Assembly (NCBI GenBank): GCA_023433275.1
Contig: JAEZDN010000052.1
Coordinates: forward strand, 109,744-173,743
Source of the DNA: Verrucomicrobiota bacterium
Lineage (GTDB): Bacteria; Verrucomicrobiota; Verrucomicrobiia; Opitutales; Opitutaceae
DNA: 64,000 bases
Direction: 5' to 3'
The notes below the pieces were generated by a model. It was not told the origin of the DNA. It saw only the letters and a list, made by a program, of their open reading frames with translations, and did not search any database. The position numbers and the translations under genes are program-made. Shown piece after piece: positions 1-8,630 of this stretch (its first letter is position 1; each line of letters opens with the position of its first letter).

Positions 1-272
1 GGGCGGGGCATCCAGTTCACCTTTTGTTTGCCGGTCGCCGGGTCCATGATCGGCGCCTTCGTGGCCGGATCGACGGCCGGCATGCCCATTTCGATGAGAC
101 ACATGCGGCAATTGCCCACGATCGAAAGCTTCGGGTGGTAGCAGTAATGCGGAATCTCGACGCCGACGAGCTTGGCCGCCTCGATCACGTTCGTGCCCTT
201 CGGCACGGTGATGTCCTTGCCATCAACATTGATGGTCACGAGCTCGGCGGGTTTGGCGGGAACGGAGGACAT
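1..272 (-). CDS. nuoG: NADH-quinone oxidoreductase subunit G, N-terminal part (runs off the window)
   Basis: Only the first 90 or so residues are present; the gene continues past the left edge. The visible part is a ferredoxin-like [2Fe-2S] domain: a CYHPKLS segment followed by GNCRMCLIEMG matches the 2Fe-2S ligands at the N terminus of NuoG. This subunit carries the electron-transfer Fe-S clusters of the peripheral arm of complex I. The ATG at 270-272 is a natural start, 20 bp after the nuoF stop, and puts the ferredoxin fold right at the N terminus. It is the last visible gene of the minus-strand nuo operon. Confidence 0.93.
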   Translation of the reverse strand, partial: MSSVPAKPAELVTINVDGKDITVPKGTNVIEAAKLVGVEIPHYCYHPKLSIVGNCRMCLIEMGMPAVDPATKAPIMDPATGKQKVNWMPR

Positions 273-291
273 TCTCAGGAAAAGAGGTGAA

Positions 292-1650
292 TCAAATGAG
301 CGGAGTCTCGGCGGGGGCCTTGGATTTCTTCGCTTCGGGGTACGCCTTGAACTCGTCGCCGAACTTCGCGAGGAAGCTCTGGGTCGGCCACGAGCACGCC
401 TCGCCAAAGGCGCAGATCGTGCGGCCCGGGATCTGGTCGGCGACATTCTTGAGCAGCGTGGCGTCCTGCTCGCGCGCCTCGCCGTGCACCATGCGCGTCG
501 TGATCTTCTTCATCCACAGCGACCCCTCGCGGCACGGCGTGCACTGGCCGCAGCTCTCGTGCGAGTAGAATGCGTTGATGTTGGCCAGTGCCTCGACCAT
601 GTTGACGGAGTCGTCCATCACGATGACGCCGCCCGAGCCGCCCATGGTGCCGATCATGCCGAGCGAATCGAAATCCATCGGGACATCCTCCACGCCCCAG
701 TCGTAATCCACCATGTCCGCGCCGACCTTGCGCTTGCCCTTGTAGCGCTCGCCGAAGCGCATGATCTTGGCCGAGGAACCGCCCGGGATCACCGCCTTGA
801 ACGTGCGCCCGGGGAGCGGACCGCCGCACACCTCGTTGAGCAGCTGGCCCATGGTGATCTTGCCGGCTTCAAATTCGTAATAGCCCGGTTTCTGCACGTG
901 GCCGGAGACGCAGAAAATGCGCGTGCCGGTGTTGTTCGGCGTGCCGATGCGCGTGTAGGCCTCGCCGCCCATGTCGGCGATATGCTTCACGTGGCAGAGC
1001 GTCTCGACATTGTTCACGATCGTCGGGCACTGGTAGAGGCCGAGCACCGCGGGAAAATACGGGGGCTTGATGCGCGGGTTGGCGCGCTTGCCCTCGAGCG
1101 ACTCGATCAGGCCCGTTTCCTCGCCACAAATGTAGGCGCCGGCGCCGCGATGGACGAAGATGTCGCAGCTGTAATTGGTCCCGAGGATGTTCTTGCCGAC
1201 GAGATTGGCGTCGCGCGCCTCCTGGATCGCCTTCTCGAGGATGCGGGCGCCATGGGGCATCTCGCCGCGGATGTAGATGTAGGCCTGTTTCACGTTGTTC
1301 GCGAAACAGGAAATCATCGTGCCCTCGATCAGCTGGTGCGGGTCCTGGTGGATGATGTAGCGGTCCTTGAACGTGCCAGGCTCGGACTCGTCGGCATTGA
1401 CGATCAGGTAGATGGGCTTGCCGCTCTTGCGGTCGACGAGGGTCCACTTGACGCCGCACGGGAAGCCCGCGCCGCCGCGGCCGCGCAGGCCGGACTTCTT
1501 CACCTCGTCGATCAGTTCCTCGGGCTTCCGCGCAAACGCCTTCTTCATGACCTCGTAGCCGCCGTGCTTCAGGTAGCAGGCGAGGTCGTTGGTGTAGCCG
1601 GGCTCGTCGATGTGAGCGAAGATCAGGCGGCGTTGTTGAGGGGCGGGCAT
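292..1650 (-). CDS. nuoF: NADH-quinone oxidoreductase subunit F (NADH/FMN binding)
   Basis: A 452-residue protein of normal NuoF length. It oxidises NADH with FMN at the tip of complex I and passes electrons to Fe-S clusters. The glycine-rich segment GLRGRGGAGFPCG (about 54-66) and NADESEPGTFKDR (about 85-97) are the NADH/FMN-binding signatures. The [4Fe-4S] (N3) ligands are Cys367, Cys370 and Cys373 in SCGQCTPCREG, plus Cys413. The start chosen is the ATG at 1648-1650 (MPAPQQRR); an in-frame extension to 1794 would run into the small membrane gene upstream and matches nothing in the family. It is separated from that gene by 40 bp and from nuoG by 19 bp, so co-transcription is expected. Confidence 0.96.
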   Translation of the reverse strand: MPAPQQRRLIFAHIDEPGYTNDLACYLKHGGYEVMKKAFARKPEELIDEVKKSGLRGRGGAGFPCGVKWTLVDRKSGKPIYLIVNADESEPGTFKDRYIIHQDPHQLIEGTMISCFANNVKQAYIYIRGEMPHGARILEKAIQEARDANLVGKNILGTNYSCDIFVHRGAGAYICGEETGLIESLEGKRANPRIKPPYFPAVLGLYQCPTIVNNVETLCHVKHIADMGGEAYTRIGTPNNTGTRIFCVSGHVQKPGYYEFEAGKITMGQLLNEVCGGPLPGRTFKAVIPGGSSAKIMRFGERYKGKRKVGADMVDYDWGVEDVPMDFDSLGMIGTMGGSGGVIVMDDSVNMVEALANINAFYSHESCGQCTPCREGSLWMKKITTRMVHGEAREQDATLLKNVADQIPGRTICAFGEACSWPTQSFLAKFGDEFKAYPEAKKSKAPAETPLI

Positions 1651-1690
1651 CAGGAGAATTCGGATTTCAGTTTGGGATCGGGACGGCGGC

Positions 1691-2005
1691 TCAGGACTTG
1701 TCGTCGACGATGAACTCGATGCCGCCGGTCCAGCGGGCGGCGAAGTTATAGACCATGGCGAGCAGCACGCCGACCACGAAGCCCCCCACGGCATGGATGA
1801 AGGGCATGAACAACGCGCCAGCCCCGGCGAAGAGCCAGGGAATGCCCAGGAGTTTCGGCGCGTAATTGAGGTCCGCGGCCGTGGCGGCGGCGCCCAGGGT
1901 GAGGAGCAGCACTGGCGCGACGATCATGCCCACGAACCCGTTGATCAATCCGAGCACCAGCCCGAACCGGACGGGGGGAACCTGCATGATGCGGAGCTTC
2001 TTCAT
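1691..2005 (-). CDS. Small membrane protein inside the nuo operon, function unknown
   Basis: 104 residues with about three hydrophobic segments (roughly 12-40, 52-70 and 72-88). It ends in YNFAARWTGGIEFIVDD. A C-terminal YN-x-x-A-x-x-x-GGIE pattern is found in a widespread family of small bacterial membrane proteins of unknown role; this assignment is from memory of the family pattern. Its ATG overlaps the nuoE stop by 4 bases (ATGA), so it is translationally coupled to nuoE and lies in frame with the operon. It is not a known complex I subunit: it is too short and the wrong pattern for NuoA, NuoK or NuoJ. A role in complex I assembly is possible but only inferred from position. Confidence 0.75.
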   Translation of the reverse strand: MKKLRIMQVPPVRFGLVLGLINGFVGMIVAPVLLLTLGAAATAADLNYAPKLLGIPWLFAGAGALFMPFIHAVGGFVVGVLLAMVYNFAARWTGGIEFIVDDKS

Positions 2006-2487
2006 CGCGGTTTGGCCTCCGCTCGAATCTGCGCGCTGAGGGCCTTCACCTTGGCGGCGTCGACCTTTTCGTGCAGGTCATCGTCGATCATCACCACCGG
2101 ACCGGTGCCGCAGCTGGCCAGACACTCCACAAAGTCGATCGTGACCTCGCCGCCGGCGGAAATCTCGCCGCGATGGCAGCCGAACTCCTGTTCGAATTGC
2201 TCGCACACCTTGTAGCCGCCCACGAGCGCGCAGGAGAGCGTGCGGCAGACCTTGATGTGCCGGCGCCCGATCGGCTTTTGCCGGAACATCGGGTAGAAGG
2301 TCACCACCTCGTACACATTGATCGGGGGCAGTTCGAGCCGGGCCGCGATCCACTCGATGGCTTCCGGGGAGATCCATCCGGCATCCTCCTGCACGAGATG
2401 CAACAACGGCAGCGTGGCGCTGCGCTTCACCGGATAATGGGTGATCACTTCGTCAATTTTCGCGAGGGTCTCGGGCTTCAGATTCAT
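2002..2487 (-). CDS. nuoE: NADH-quinone oxidoreductase subunit E (24 kDa type)
   Basis: 161 residues from the ATG at 2485-2487. It is a thioredoxin-like [2Fe-2S] subunit of the NADH dehydrogenase module that partners NuoF. The four cluster ligands are visible as Cys81, Cys86, Cys122 and Cys126 (C-x4-C ... C-x3-C), in contexts KVCRTLSCALVG and ECLASCGTGP. The N-terminal helical part ends with the family motif NVYEVVTFYPMF. An in-frame start at 2562 would add 25 residues of non-family sequence and was not used. A 127-bp gap separates it from nuoD; it contains a heptamer repeat. Confidence 0.95.
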   Translation of the reverse strand: MNLKPETLAKIDEVITHYPVKRSATLPLLHLVQEDAGWISPEAIEWIAARLELPPINVYEVVTFYPMFRQKPIGRRHIKVCRTLSCALVGGYKVCEQFEQEFGCHRGEISAGGEVTIDFVECLASCGTGPVVMIDDDLHEKVDAAKVKALSAQIRAEAKPR

Positions 2488-2579
2488 GGCTTCAGACGGT
2501 GGCGCGAAAACGTGCGATTTCAGCGTCACGATTTGCGCCGGGCCGGCGGGCAATCGCTGCACTGGAAATCAGGTTCTTC

Positions 2580-2600
2580 ATTCGTAATTCGTAATTCTTG
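2580..2600. repeat. AT-rich heptamer repeat between nuoD and nuoE
   Basis: The word ATTCGTA occurs twice in tandem (2580-2586, 2587-2593), followed by a degenerate third copy ATTCTTG (2594-2600). The block is strongly AT-rich in a GC-rich region and falls in the only sizeable spacer of the nuo operon. See the findings for similar word-repeat islands elsewhere in the window. Confidence 0.7.
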
Positions 2601-2614
2601 AATCGAAAATCAAC

Positions 2615-3853
2615 TCAGCGGTCGCATTCGCCCATGACGAAGTCGAGCGAGCCGAGGATGGAGACGACGTCGGAAACCAGGTTGCCGACACAGAGCTTGG
2701 GCAGGATCGAGAGGTTGCAGAAGGACGGGCTGCGAATCTTCATGCGCCACGGCACGCCGCCGCCCTTGCTCACGATGTAGAAACCGAGCAATCCCTTCGG
2801 CGCCTCACCCTCGAAGTAAACCTCGCCGGCTGGCATCTGGGGACCCTCGGTCACGATCATGAAATTATTGATGAGCTCCTCCATCGAGCTGAGCACCTTG
2901 TCCTTGGGCGGCGCGAAGATGCGGCGGGCGTCCCGCGCGTACCAATCGCCCGTCGGGAAACGCGCGATGACCTGCTGGATGAGGTGGATGGACTGTTTCA
3001 TCTCCTCGCCGCGGCACAGGTAGCGATCATAACAATCGCCCTTGGAGCCGACCGGCACGTCGAAATCATACTGCTCATAGCCCCAATAGGGCCGGTCCTT
3101 CCGCAGGTCGTTGGCCACGCCCGAACCGCGCAGGTTGGGGCCGCTCAGCCCGTAACTGATGGCGTCCGCCCGGGAGATGACGCCGATGTCGACCGTGCGA
3201 TCGAGGAAGATCTTGTTGCGGGAGAGCAGGCCGAGGATCTCGTCGAGGATCGGCAGGAACTGCTTGCAGAACGCGTTCGTCTCCTCGAGCCAGCCCGGAG
3301 GGACGTCGCGCGAAACCCCGCCGATGCGGCTGTAGCTGGTGGTGAAGCGCGCGCCGGTCAGCTTTTCGAAAAGCGTGTAGAGTTTCTCGCGCTCCTCGAA
3401 GCAATACATGAACACGGACCACGCGCCGACATCGATGCCGTAGGCGCCAAGGCCCATCAGGTGCGCGGAGACGCGGGCCATCTCGGACGTGATGATACGG
3501 ATCGCGTTCACCCGCTCGGGCATCTTGAGGCCCGCGAGCTGCTCGACCGCATGGGCGTAGATCGCGTTGTTGGCGAGCGGCGCGAGGTAATCCAGCCGGT
3601 CCGTGTAGGGCACGAACTGGTTGTAGGTCATGTTTTCCGCGATCTTCTCGTCGCCGCGGTGCAGGTAACCCACGACCGGATCGGCCTTGGTCACGGTCTC
3701 GCCATCGAGCTCGAACTGGATGCGGAGCACCCCGTGGGTCGACGGGTGCGACGGCCCCATGGACAGGGACATTTTCTCGGGCTCGAACTCCTTGGGAAAA
3801 CTGGCGTTCGCGGCCTTGGCCGCGGAATCGGGAAATGAGAAATCGGTGGCCAC
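2615..3853 (-). CDS. nuoD: NADH-quinone oxidoreductase subunit D (49 kDa type)
   Basis: 412 residues with a GTG start at 3851-3853, two bases after the nuoC stop. NuoD forms the quinone-binding pocket with NuoB at the base of the peripheral arm. Signatures visible: MGPSHPSTHGVLR near the N terminus (quinone-site His in HPSTHG), GYLHRGDEKIAEN, RIGGVSRD, and the C-terminal DFVMGECDR ending typical of the family (usually D-x-V-x-GE-x-DR). Length is normal for NuoD not fused to NuoC. The ATG of MSLSMGPSH would cut off conserved N-terminal residues, so the GTG is preferred. Confidence 0.95.
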   Translation of the reverse strand: MATDFSFPDSAAKAANASFPKEFEPEKMSLSMGPSHPSTHGVLRIQFELDGETVTKADPVVGYLHRGDEKIAENMTYNQFVPYTDRLDYLAPLANNAIYAHAVEQLAGLKMPERVNAIRIITSEMARVSAHLMGLGAYGIDVGAWSVFMYCFEEREKLYTLFEKLTGARFTTSYSRIGGVSRDVPPGWLEETNAFCKQFLPILDEILGLLSRNKIFLDRTVDIGVISRADAISYGLSGPNLRGSGVANDLRKDRPYWGYEQYDFDVPVGSKGDCYDRYLCRGEEMKQSIHLIQQVIARFPTGDWYARDARRIFAPPKDKVLSSMEELINNFMIVTEGPQMPAGEVYFEGEAPKGLLGFYIVSKGGGVPWRMKIRSPSFCNLSILPKLCVGNLVSDVVSILGSLDFVMGECDR

Positions 3854-3855
3854 GG

Positions 3856-4476
3856 TTATTCGGGTTTTTCCTTCTTTTCGTTCCAGGCCTCGTCCTTCGC
3901 GCGCGGCTCGGCCGCGCTCATCGGCTCGCCTGGCTTGGCCACGAACGGGCCGCCGGCCATGGGGGCGGAAATGACACCGACCTTGATCTCCTCGTTGATC
4001 TCGGCATCGGACATGTCGGTCGGCAGGCCCGCGAGCGGGAATTCCTTGCGCAACGGGAAATACGGGTACGCATCCCACATGAGGATGCGGCGCAGGTCGG
4101 GATGGCCGGTGAACTTGATGCCAAACATGTCGTACGTCTCACGCTCATGCCAGTCGGCGCCGGCCCAAAGCGCCGTGGCGGTCGGCATCGCGGGCTCGCT
4201 GTCGCTCGGACAATGGGCCGCCAGCCGAAGATAGGTGTGCTTCGTGCTGGAATAGAGGTGCCAGACCACCGTGAACCGCGGCGATTGCTCCGCGGTCCAG
4301 TCGACCGCGGTCACGTCCATCAGGAAATCATAGCCCTGGGCGTCGCGCAGATGCTGGAGCACCGCAGGCACATCGGCGGCCGGGACATCGAAGGCCGGGC
4401 AGTCCAGGCTGGGGCGCGGCGTGGCCGCGGGAAACTGGCTCGTGACGGCGTTCGTGATCTCAACGTCGGTGGTCAT
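3856..4476 (-). CDS. nuoC: NADH-quinone oxidoreductase subunit C (30 kDa type)
   Basis: 206 residues. NuoC is the structural subunit linking the Q-module of complex I. The family signature WHERETYDMFGIKFTGHPDLRRILM is present at about residues 108-133, followed by the conserved YPLRK-like FPLRKEFPL. The C-terminal 45 residues (rich in Pro, Glu, Lys, Ala) extend past the conserved core and look disordered. The gene is separate from nuoD, unlike the NuoCD fusion of enterobacteria, and the two are 2 bp apart. Confidence 0.95.
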   Translation of the reverse strand: MTTDVEITNAVTSQFPAATPRPSLDCPAFDVPAADVPAVLQHLRDAQGYDFLMDVTAVDWTAEQSPRFTVVWHLYSSTKHTYLRLAAHCPSDSEPAMPTATALWAGADWHERETYDMFGIKFTGHPDLRRILMWDAYPYFPLRKEFPLAGLPTDMSDAEINEEIKVGVISAPMAGGPFVAKPGEPMSAAEPRAKDEAWNEKKEKPE

Positions 4477-4492
4477 GCGCGTGGCGTGGATA

Positions 4493-5002
4493 TCAGGCGC
4501 TGAGGAGCTTGGAGGAGGAACGCTCGCGTTTGACCTTGTGCTGGAGCTTCATCAGCGCGTCGAGCAGGGCCTCGGGCCGCGGCGGGCAGCCGCTGACGTA
4601 CACGTCGACCGGCACGATGCGGTCCACGCCCTGCAGGGTCGCATAACTCCGATACATGCCGCCCGAACTGGCGCACGCGCCCATGGCGATGACCCACTTC
4701 GGGGCCGCCATCTGGTCGTAAATGCGCCGGACCACCGGGGCCATCTTGTACGTGACGGTGCCGGCCACGATCATGCAATCGGACTGGCGGGGCGAGAAGC
4801 GCATGACCTCCGCCCCAAAGCGCGAGATGTCGAACCGGCTCGAGGCCGTCGCCATCAGCTCGATCGCGCAGCAAGCGAGGCCCATCGGCATGGGCCACAT
4901 GGAGTTGGTGCGCACCCAGTTGATCGCGGCATCGATCTTCGTGACGACAACGTCGCCCTCGATCTTGCTGTTGTAAGTGAGCTCCGGGTTCGCGGTGACC
5001 AT
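4493..5002 (-). CDS. nuoB: NADH-quinone oxidoreductase subunit B
   Basis: 169 residues from the ATG at 5000-5002. NuoB carries the terminal [4Fe-4S] cluster N2 that reduces quinone. Its ligands are visible: adjacent Cys44-Cys45 in GLACCAIELM, Cys110 in MGACASSGG and Cys139 in VSGCPPRPE. A longer in-frame start at 5098 adds a stretch that does not resemble NuoB and was rejected. It is the first gene of the operon here: upstream lies a tRNA gene on the same strand and no nuoA, which normally precedes nuoB. Confidence 0.95.
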   Translation of the reverse strand: MVTANPELTYNSKIEGDVVVTKIDAAINWVRTNSMWPMPMGLACCAIELMATASSRFDISRFGAEVMRFSPRQSDCMIVAGTVTYKMAPVVRRIYDQMAAPKWVIAMGACASSGGMYRSYATLQGVDRIVPVDVYVSGCPPRPEALLDALMKLQHKVKRERSSSKLLSA

Positions 5003-5143
5003 GGGGAAAAATTCAATCCACGCTACCACCCCGAGTTGAACCGGCAAGGAGGATTTGTTTACGGCCAATGGTTTCGACGCGAATGTGCCAGAAAACAAAT
5101 TATCCGCGGGCGCGATTAATGAGGCTTCTAAACTTTTCGCGCA

Positions 5144-5234
<91 letters not shown>

Positions 5235-5368
5235 GTGACGAGACAAGGGGCGAGTTAATGTAACACCCTCCTCCCCGGTCAACGGAAATTCATCCCGACC
5301 GGCCCACCCAAACACTGTTTGCCAAAATCAACCCCAAGCCTAGCCTCTGCCCTTCACGCCACCGGCCG

Positions 5369-5824
5369 ATGCAAGACCTCACCGATCTCTATCAGTCCGT
5401 CATTCTGGACCACAACCGCCGCCCCCGAAACCGCGGCAAACTTCCCACGGCCAATCGCGTGGCCCACGGTGAAAACCCCTCCTGCGGAGACCAATGCACC
5501 GTTTATCTGCGGCTCGATGGCGAGCGCATCGGCGACATCTCGTTCGATGGCTCCGGCTGCGCGATTTCCCAAGCCAGCGCCTCTCTCATGACTCTGAACC
5601 TCAAGGGCAAGACCGCGCCGGAGGCCGAGGCTCTCTACCGCGATGTCCATGCCCTCGTCACCACGGGCAAAGTCGACGAAAACAATCTCTCCGATCTCGC
5701 CGCCCTCGCCGGCGTCCATCAATTTCCCGCGCGCATCAAATGCGCCACCCTCGGCTGGCACGCGGCCCTCAATGCCCTCAAGGGCGATCCCGTCACCGCC
5801 ACCACCGAAACGCACAAGGACTGA
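5369..5824 (+). CDS. sufU: SUF-type iron-sulfur assembly / sulfur-transfer protein SufU
   Basis: 151 residues of the NifU/IscU-like N domain family. The zinc/sulfur-acceptor residues of SufU are visible: Cys39 and Asp41 in NPSCGDQC, Cys64 in GSGCAISQAS and Cys125 in ARIKCATLGW. SufU-type proteins carry a short insertion between the second and third ligands, present here (about 85-115), which separates them from IscU. It receives persulfide sulfur from the cysteine desulfurase encoded 95 bp downstream. It begins a two-gene unit with sufS; no sufBCD lies in the window. Confidence 0.92.
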   Translation: MQDLTDLYQSVILDHNRRPRNRGKLPTANRVAHGENPSCGDQCTVYLRLDGERIGDISFDGSGCAISQASASLMTLNLKGKTAPEAEALYRDVHALVTTGKVDENNLSDLAALAGVHQFPARIKCATLGWHAALNALKGDPVTATTETHKD

Positions 5825-5919
5825 TCCACTGACGCCGGCAGCCAGCATCTTCAGGCCCTCACCTTTCCCGCCGCGCCACCGCTGAAATCCCTTCGCCCTC
5901 CCTTCTCCCTCCCCGCTCG

Positions 5920-7158
5920 ATGCCTCCATCCTGGTCCGACCTCCGCGCCGATTTCCCCGTCCTTCATCAACAGGTTAACGGCAAGCCACTGGTCTATCTG
6001 GACAACGGCGCCACGTCGCAAAAGCCGCGCCAGGTGATCGAGGCCTTGGTCCGCTACTACGAACGCGACAACAGCAATGTGCACCGCGGCCTGCACACCC
6101 TGTCGATGCGCGCGACGGACGCCTACGAGGGCGCCCGCGCACGCATCGCCCGGTTCATCAATGCGGCCGATCCGGCCGAGATCCTGTTTACCCGCGGAAC
6201 GACGGAAAGCATCAACCTCGTCGCCCGGAGCTGGAGCCACGCGCACCTGAAGCCCGGCGACGTGGTGCTCACGACCGAATTCGAGCACCATTCCAACCTG
6301 GTACCCTGGCAACAGGCCGCCCACGCCGCGGGCGCGACCCTGAAGTATGTGCCGCTCCTGGGCAACGATGGCGAGGGCGGCCTCGACTTGGCGACGCTCG
6401 ATCAACTGCTGACCCCGGAAGTGAAGCTTTTCGCGTTCACCCACATCTCGAACACGCTTGGCACCATCAATCCGGCCGCTGAACTCTGCCGGAAGGCGCG
6501 GGCCGTCGGCGCCATCACCGTCATCGACGCCGCCCAATCCATCGGCCACGTCCCGCTCGATGTCCGCCAGCTCGACTGCGATTTTCTCGCGTTCTCTGGC
6601 CACAAGATGTGCGGCCCCAATGGCATTGGCGTGCTCTACGGCCGCCGCAGCCTGCTCGACAAGCTCGCGCCCGACGAAACCGGCGGCGGCATGGTCGTGA
6701 GCGTCACGTACGAGCAGGCCACGTGGAAGCCTTCCCCCGAACGATTCGAAGCCGGCACCCCGAATGTCGCCGACGCCATCGCGCTCGGCGCGGCCTGCGA
6801 TTACCTTGACGCCGTGGGCCGCGAACAGATCGCCGCCCACGATGACCGCCTCGTGCGCCTCGCGATGGAAAAGCTGTCCGTCCTTCCCGGCATTCGCATC
6901 ATCGGCCCGCGCGTCGGCGCCGAACGCAGCGGACTGGTGAGCTTTGCCTTCGACGGCGTGCACGCCCACGACGTCGTGACTTTCGCCGACGAGGACGGTG
7001 TCGCGCTGCGTGGCGGCCACCATTGCAACCAGCCGCTCATGCGCAAACTCGGCCTGACGAGCACCACGCGCGCGAGCTTCTACCTTTACAACACCGAGGA
7101 GGAGATCGACCGGCTCGTCGCCTCGCTGCAGCGGATCCAGAGATTCTTCATCGGTTGA
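5920..7158 (+). CDS. sufS: Cysteine desulfurase, SufS type
   Basis: 412 residues, PLP-dependent, group II cysteine desulfurase that supplies sulfur for Fe-S cluster assembly. The PLP-binding lysine is Lys229 in FSGHKMCGPNG, the cofactor-contacting HH pair sits in TTEFEHHSN (about 119-125), Asp203 is in VIDAAQS, and the catalytic cysteine is Cys369 in RGGHHCNQPLM. The C terminus with YNTEEEIDRLV is typical of SufS. It follows sufU by 95 bp on the same strand, so the pair forms a functional SufU-SufS sulfur relay. Confidence 0.95.
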   Translation: MPPSWSDLRADFPVLHQQVNGKPLVYLDNGATSQKPRQVIEALVRYYERDNSNVHRGLHTLSMRATDAYEGARARIARFINAADPAEILFTRGTTESINLVARSWSHAHLKPGDVVLTTEFEHHSNLVPWQQAAHAAGATLKYVPLLGNDGEGGLDLATLDQLLTPEVKLFAFTHISNTLGTINPAAELCRKARAVGAITVIDAAQSIGHVPLDVRQLDCDFLAFSGHKMCGPNGIGVLYGRRSLLDKLAPDETGGGMVVSVTYEQATWKPSPERFEAGTPNVADAIALGAACDYLDAVGREQIAAHDDRLVRLAMEKLSVLPGIRIIGPRVGAERSGLVSFAFDGVHAHDVVTFADEDGVALRGGHHCNQPLMRKLGLTSTTRASFYLYNTEEEIDRLVASLQRIQRFFIG

Positions 7159-7337
7159 TTCAGCCGGCCGCCGCCCCACCGTGGCACCGCTTGTTCACGA
7201 GCGGCCGTCCCGGCGACTCTCTACGCTTCGTTGAGGTCGAGCTTGCTCGGTCATTTCTGCTCGGCCCCTACCGGCAGTGATAGCTGAACCGCCTGCAAAC
7301 AGATTCCTCCATCGGCCCCCGTGCCAAGCCGCGTGCC

Positions 7338-8501
7338 TCAACCGCGCTTCAACTTCAGCAATCGTTGCCCCGCGGCGTGCAGCGTGGCGTCCTTCTTCGC
7401 GAAGTTGAGCCGCACGTAGCGATGTTCCGGTTCGTGGAAAAACACCGAGCCCGGCACCGGCGCCACGCCGATCTCCTTTGTCATCCAGCGGGCGAATTCG
7501 ACGTCGGACGCATACCCGAAGGGCGAGATGTCCAGCATCACGAAATACGCCCCTTGGGGCTGCGTGTACCGCAATCCGGTCTGGTTGAGGTAACCCAGCA
7601 GGATGTCGCGTCTTGCCGCATATTCCCCGGCCAGGCTGGCATAATAGCTGTCGGGCAACTTGAACCCGGCCACGATCGCGTGCTGCAACGGCGCCGCCGC
7701 GCCGACGGTGAGAAAGTCGTGCACCTTCCGGCCCTGCGCGACCATGCCCGCCGAGGCGAAAACATAACCCAACCGCCAGCCGGTGATGGCGAAGGTTTTT
7801 GAGAGCGAACTGCACATGATCGTGCGTTCCGCCATGCCGGGCAGGGCGCTCAGGTATTGATGCCGATGCGGTGCGAACACGATGTGCTCATACACTTCGT
7901 CGGTGATGATCCAGACGTCGAACTCCTGCGCGAGGGCCGCGATCTGCTCGAGCTCCGTTCGCGTGAAAACCTTGCCCGTGGGATTCGAAGGGGTGCAGAG
8001 CACGAATGCCTTGATCCCGCTGGCGAAAACCCGCCGCAGTTCGTCCGGATCAAACGTGTAATCCGGCGGCCGCAAGGTGGCGAAGACGGGCTGCACGCCC
8101 GACAGGATCGCATCCGCGCTGTAGTTTTCATAGAACGGGGAGAACAGGCCGATCCGATCCCCGACATCGGTGACCGTCATGATGGCCACCATCATCGCCT
8201 CGGTGGCTCCGCAGGTGACAATCAGATTCCTGGCCGGATCGCATGGCAGGCCCGTGAAGCGCGTGAGCTTCGCCGCCAGCGCTTCCCGCAGGGGCGCGGC
8301 GCCCCACGTGACGGCGTACTGGTGGTTCTCGCGATCCATCTCGGCGCGCGCCGCGGCGAGGATTTCCGCCGGCGGATTGAAGTCCGGAAAGCCCTGCGAG
8401 AGATTGACGGCTCCATGCTCGAGCGCGACCCGGGTCATTTCGCGGATCAAGGACTCCGTGAAGGTGGCGGTGCGGCGGGACGTGGCTGGCATTGCTGGCA
8501 T
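7338..8501 (-). CDS. PLP-dependent aminotransferase, class I/II (KAT/MtnE-like)
   Basis: About 387 residues from the ATG at 8499-8501; a second ATG nine bases later is equally possible. Family marks: NLSQGFPDF near the N terminus, CTPSNPTGKVF (substrate/PLP contact), IITDEVYEH (Asp-Tyr contacting PLP) and SLSKTFAITGWRLGY with the Schiff-base lysine. The NLSQGFPDF opening is characteristic of kynurenine/glutamine transaminase K-like and methionine aminotransferases (YbdL group) rather than of aspartate aminotransferase. Exact substrate cannot be read from the sequence. It is transcribed towards sufS and separated from it by 179 bp in which I see no gene. Confidence 0.85.
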   Translation of the reverse strand: MPAMPATSRRTATFTESLIREMTRVALEHGAVNLSQGFPDFNPPAEILAAARAEMDRENHQYAVTWGAAPLREALAAKLTRFTGLPCDPARNLIVTCGATEAMMVAIMTVTDVGDRIGLFSPFYENYSADAILSGVQPVFATLRPPDYTFDPDELRRVFASGIKAFVLCTPSNPTGKVFTRTELEQIAALAQEFDVWIITDEVYEHIVFAPHRHQYLSALPGMAERTIMCSSLSKTFAITGWRLGYVFASAGMVAQGRKVHDFLTVGAAAPLQHAIVAGFKLPDSYYASLAGEYAARRDILLGYLNQTGLRYTQPQGAYFVMLDISPFGYASDVEFARWMTKEIGVAPVPGSVFFHEPEHRYVRLNFAKKDATLHAAGQRLLKLKRG

Positions 8502-8630
8502 GTGCCGCAAGACCCCGGCTCCTTCCACCTTGTTTTGGCCCTATGCCACGCTTCCCCGGCCAACGGCCGGCCCGCAATGCGCAAGATATGCGCAGTCAGT
8601 CCCGGCCAAGTCCGCTATGCTCGCCCCATC

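Noticed and set aside
4493..5098. Longer form of NuoB starting at 5098
   Set aside because: The extra 32 residues do not resemble NuoB, and family proteins begin close to the MVTANPELTY position used here.
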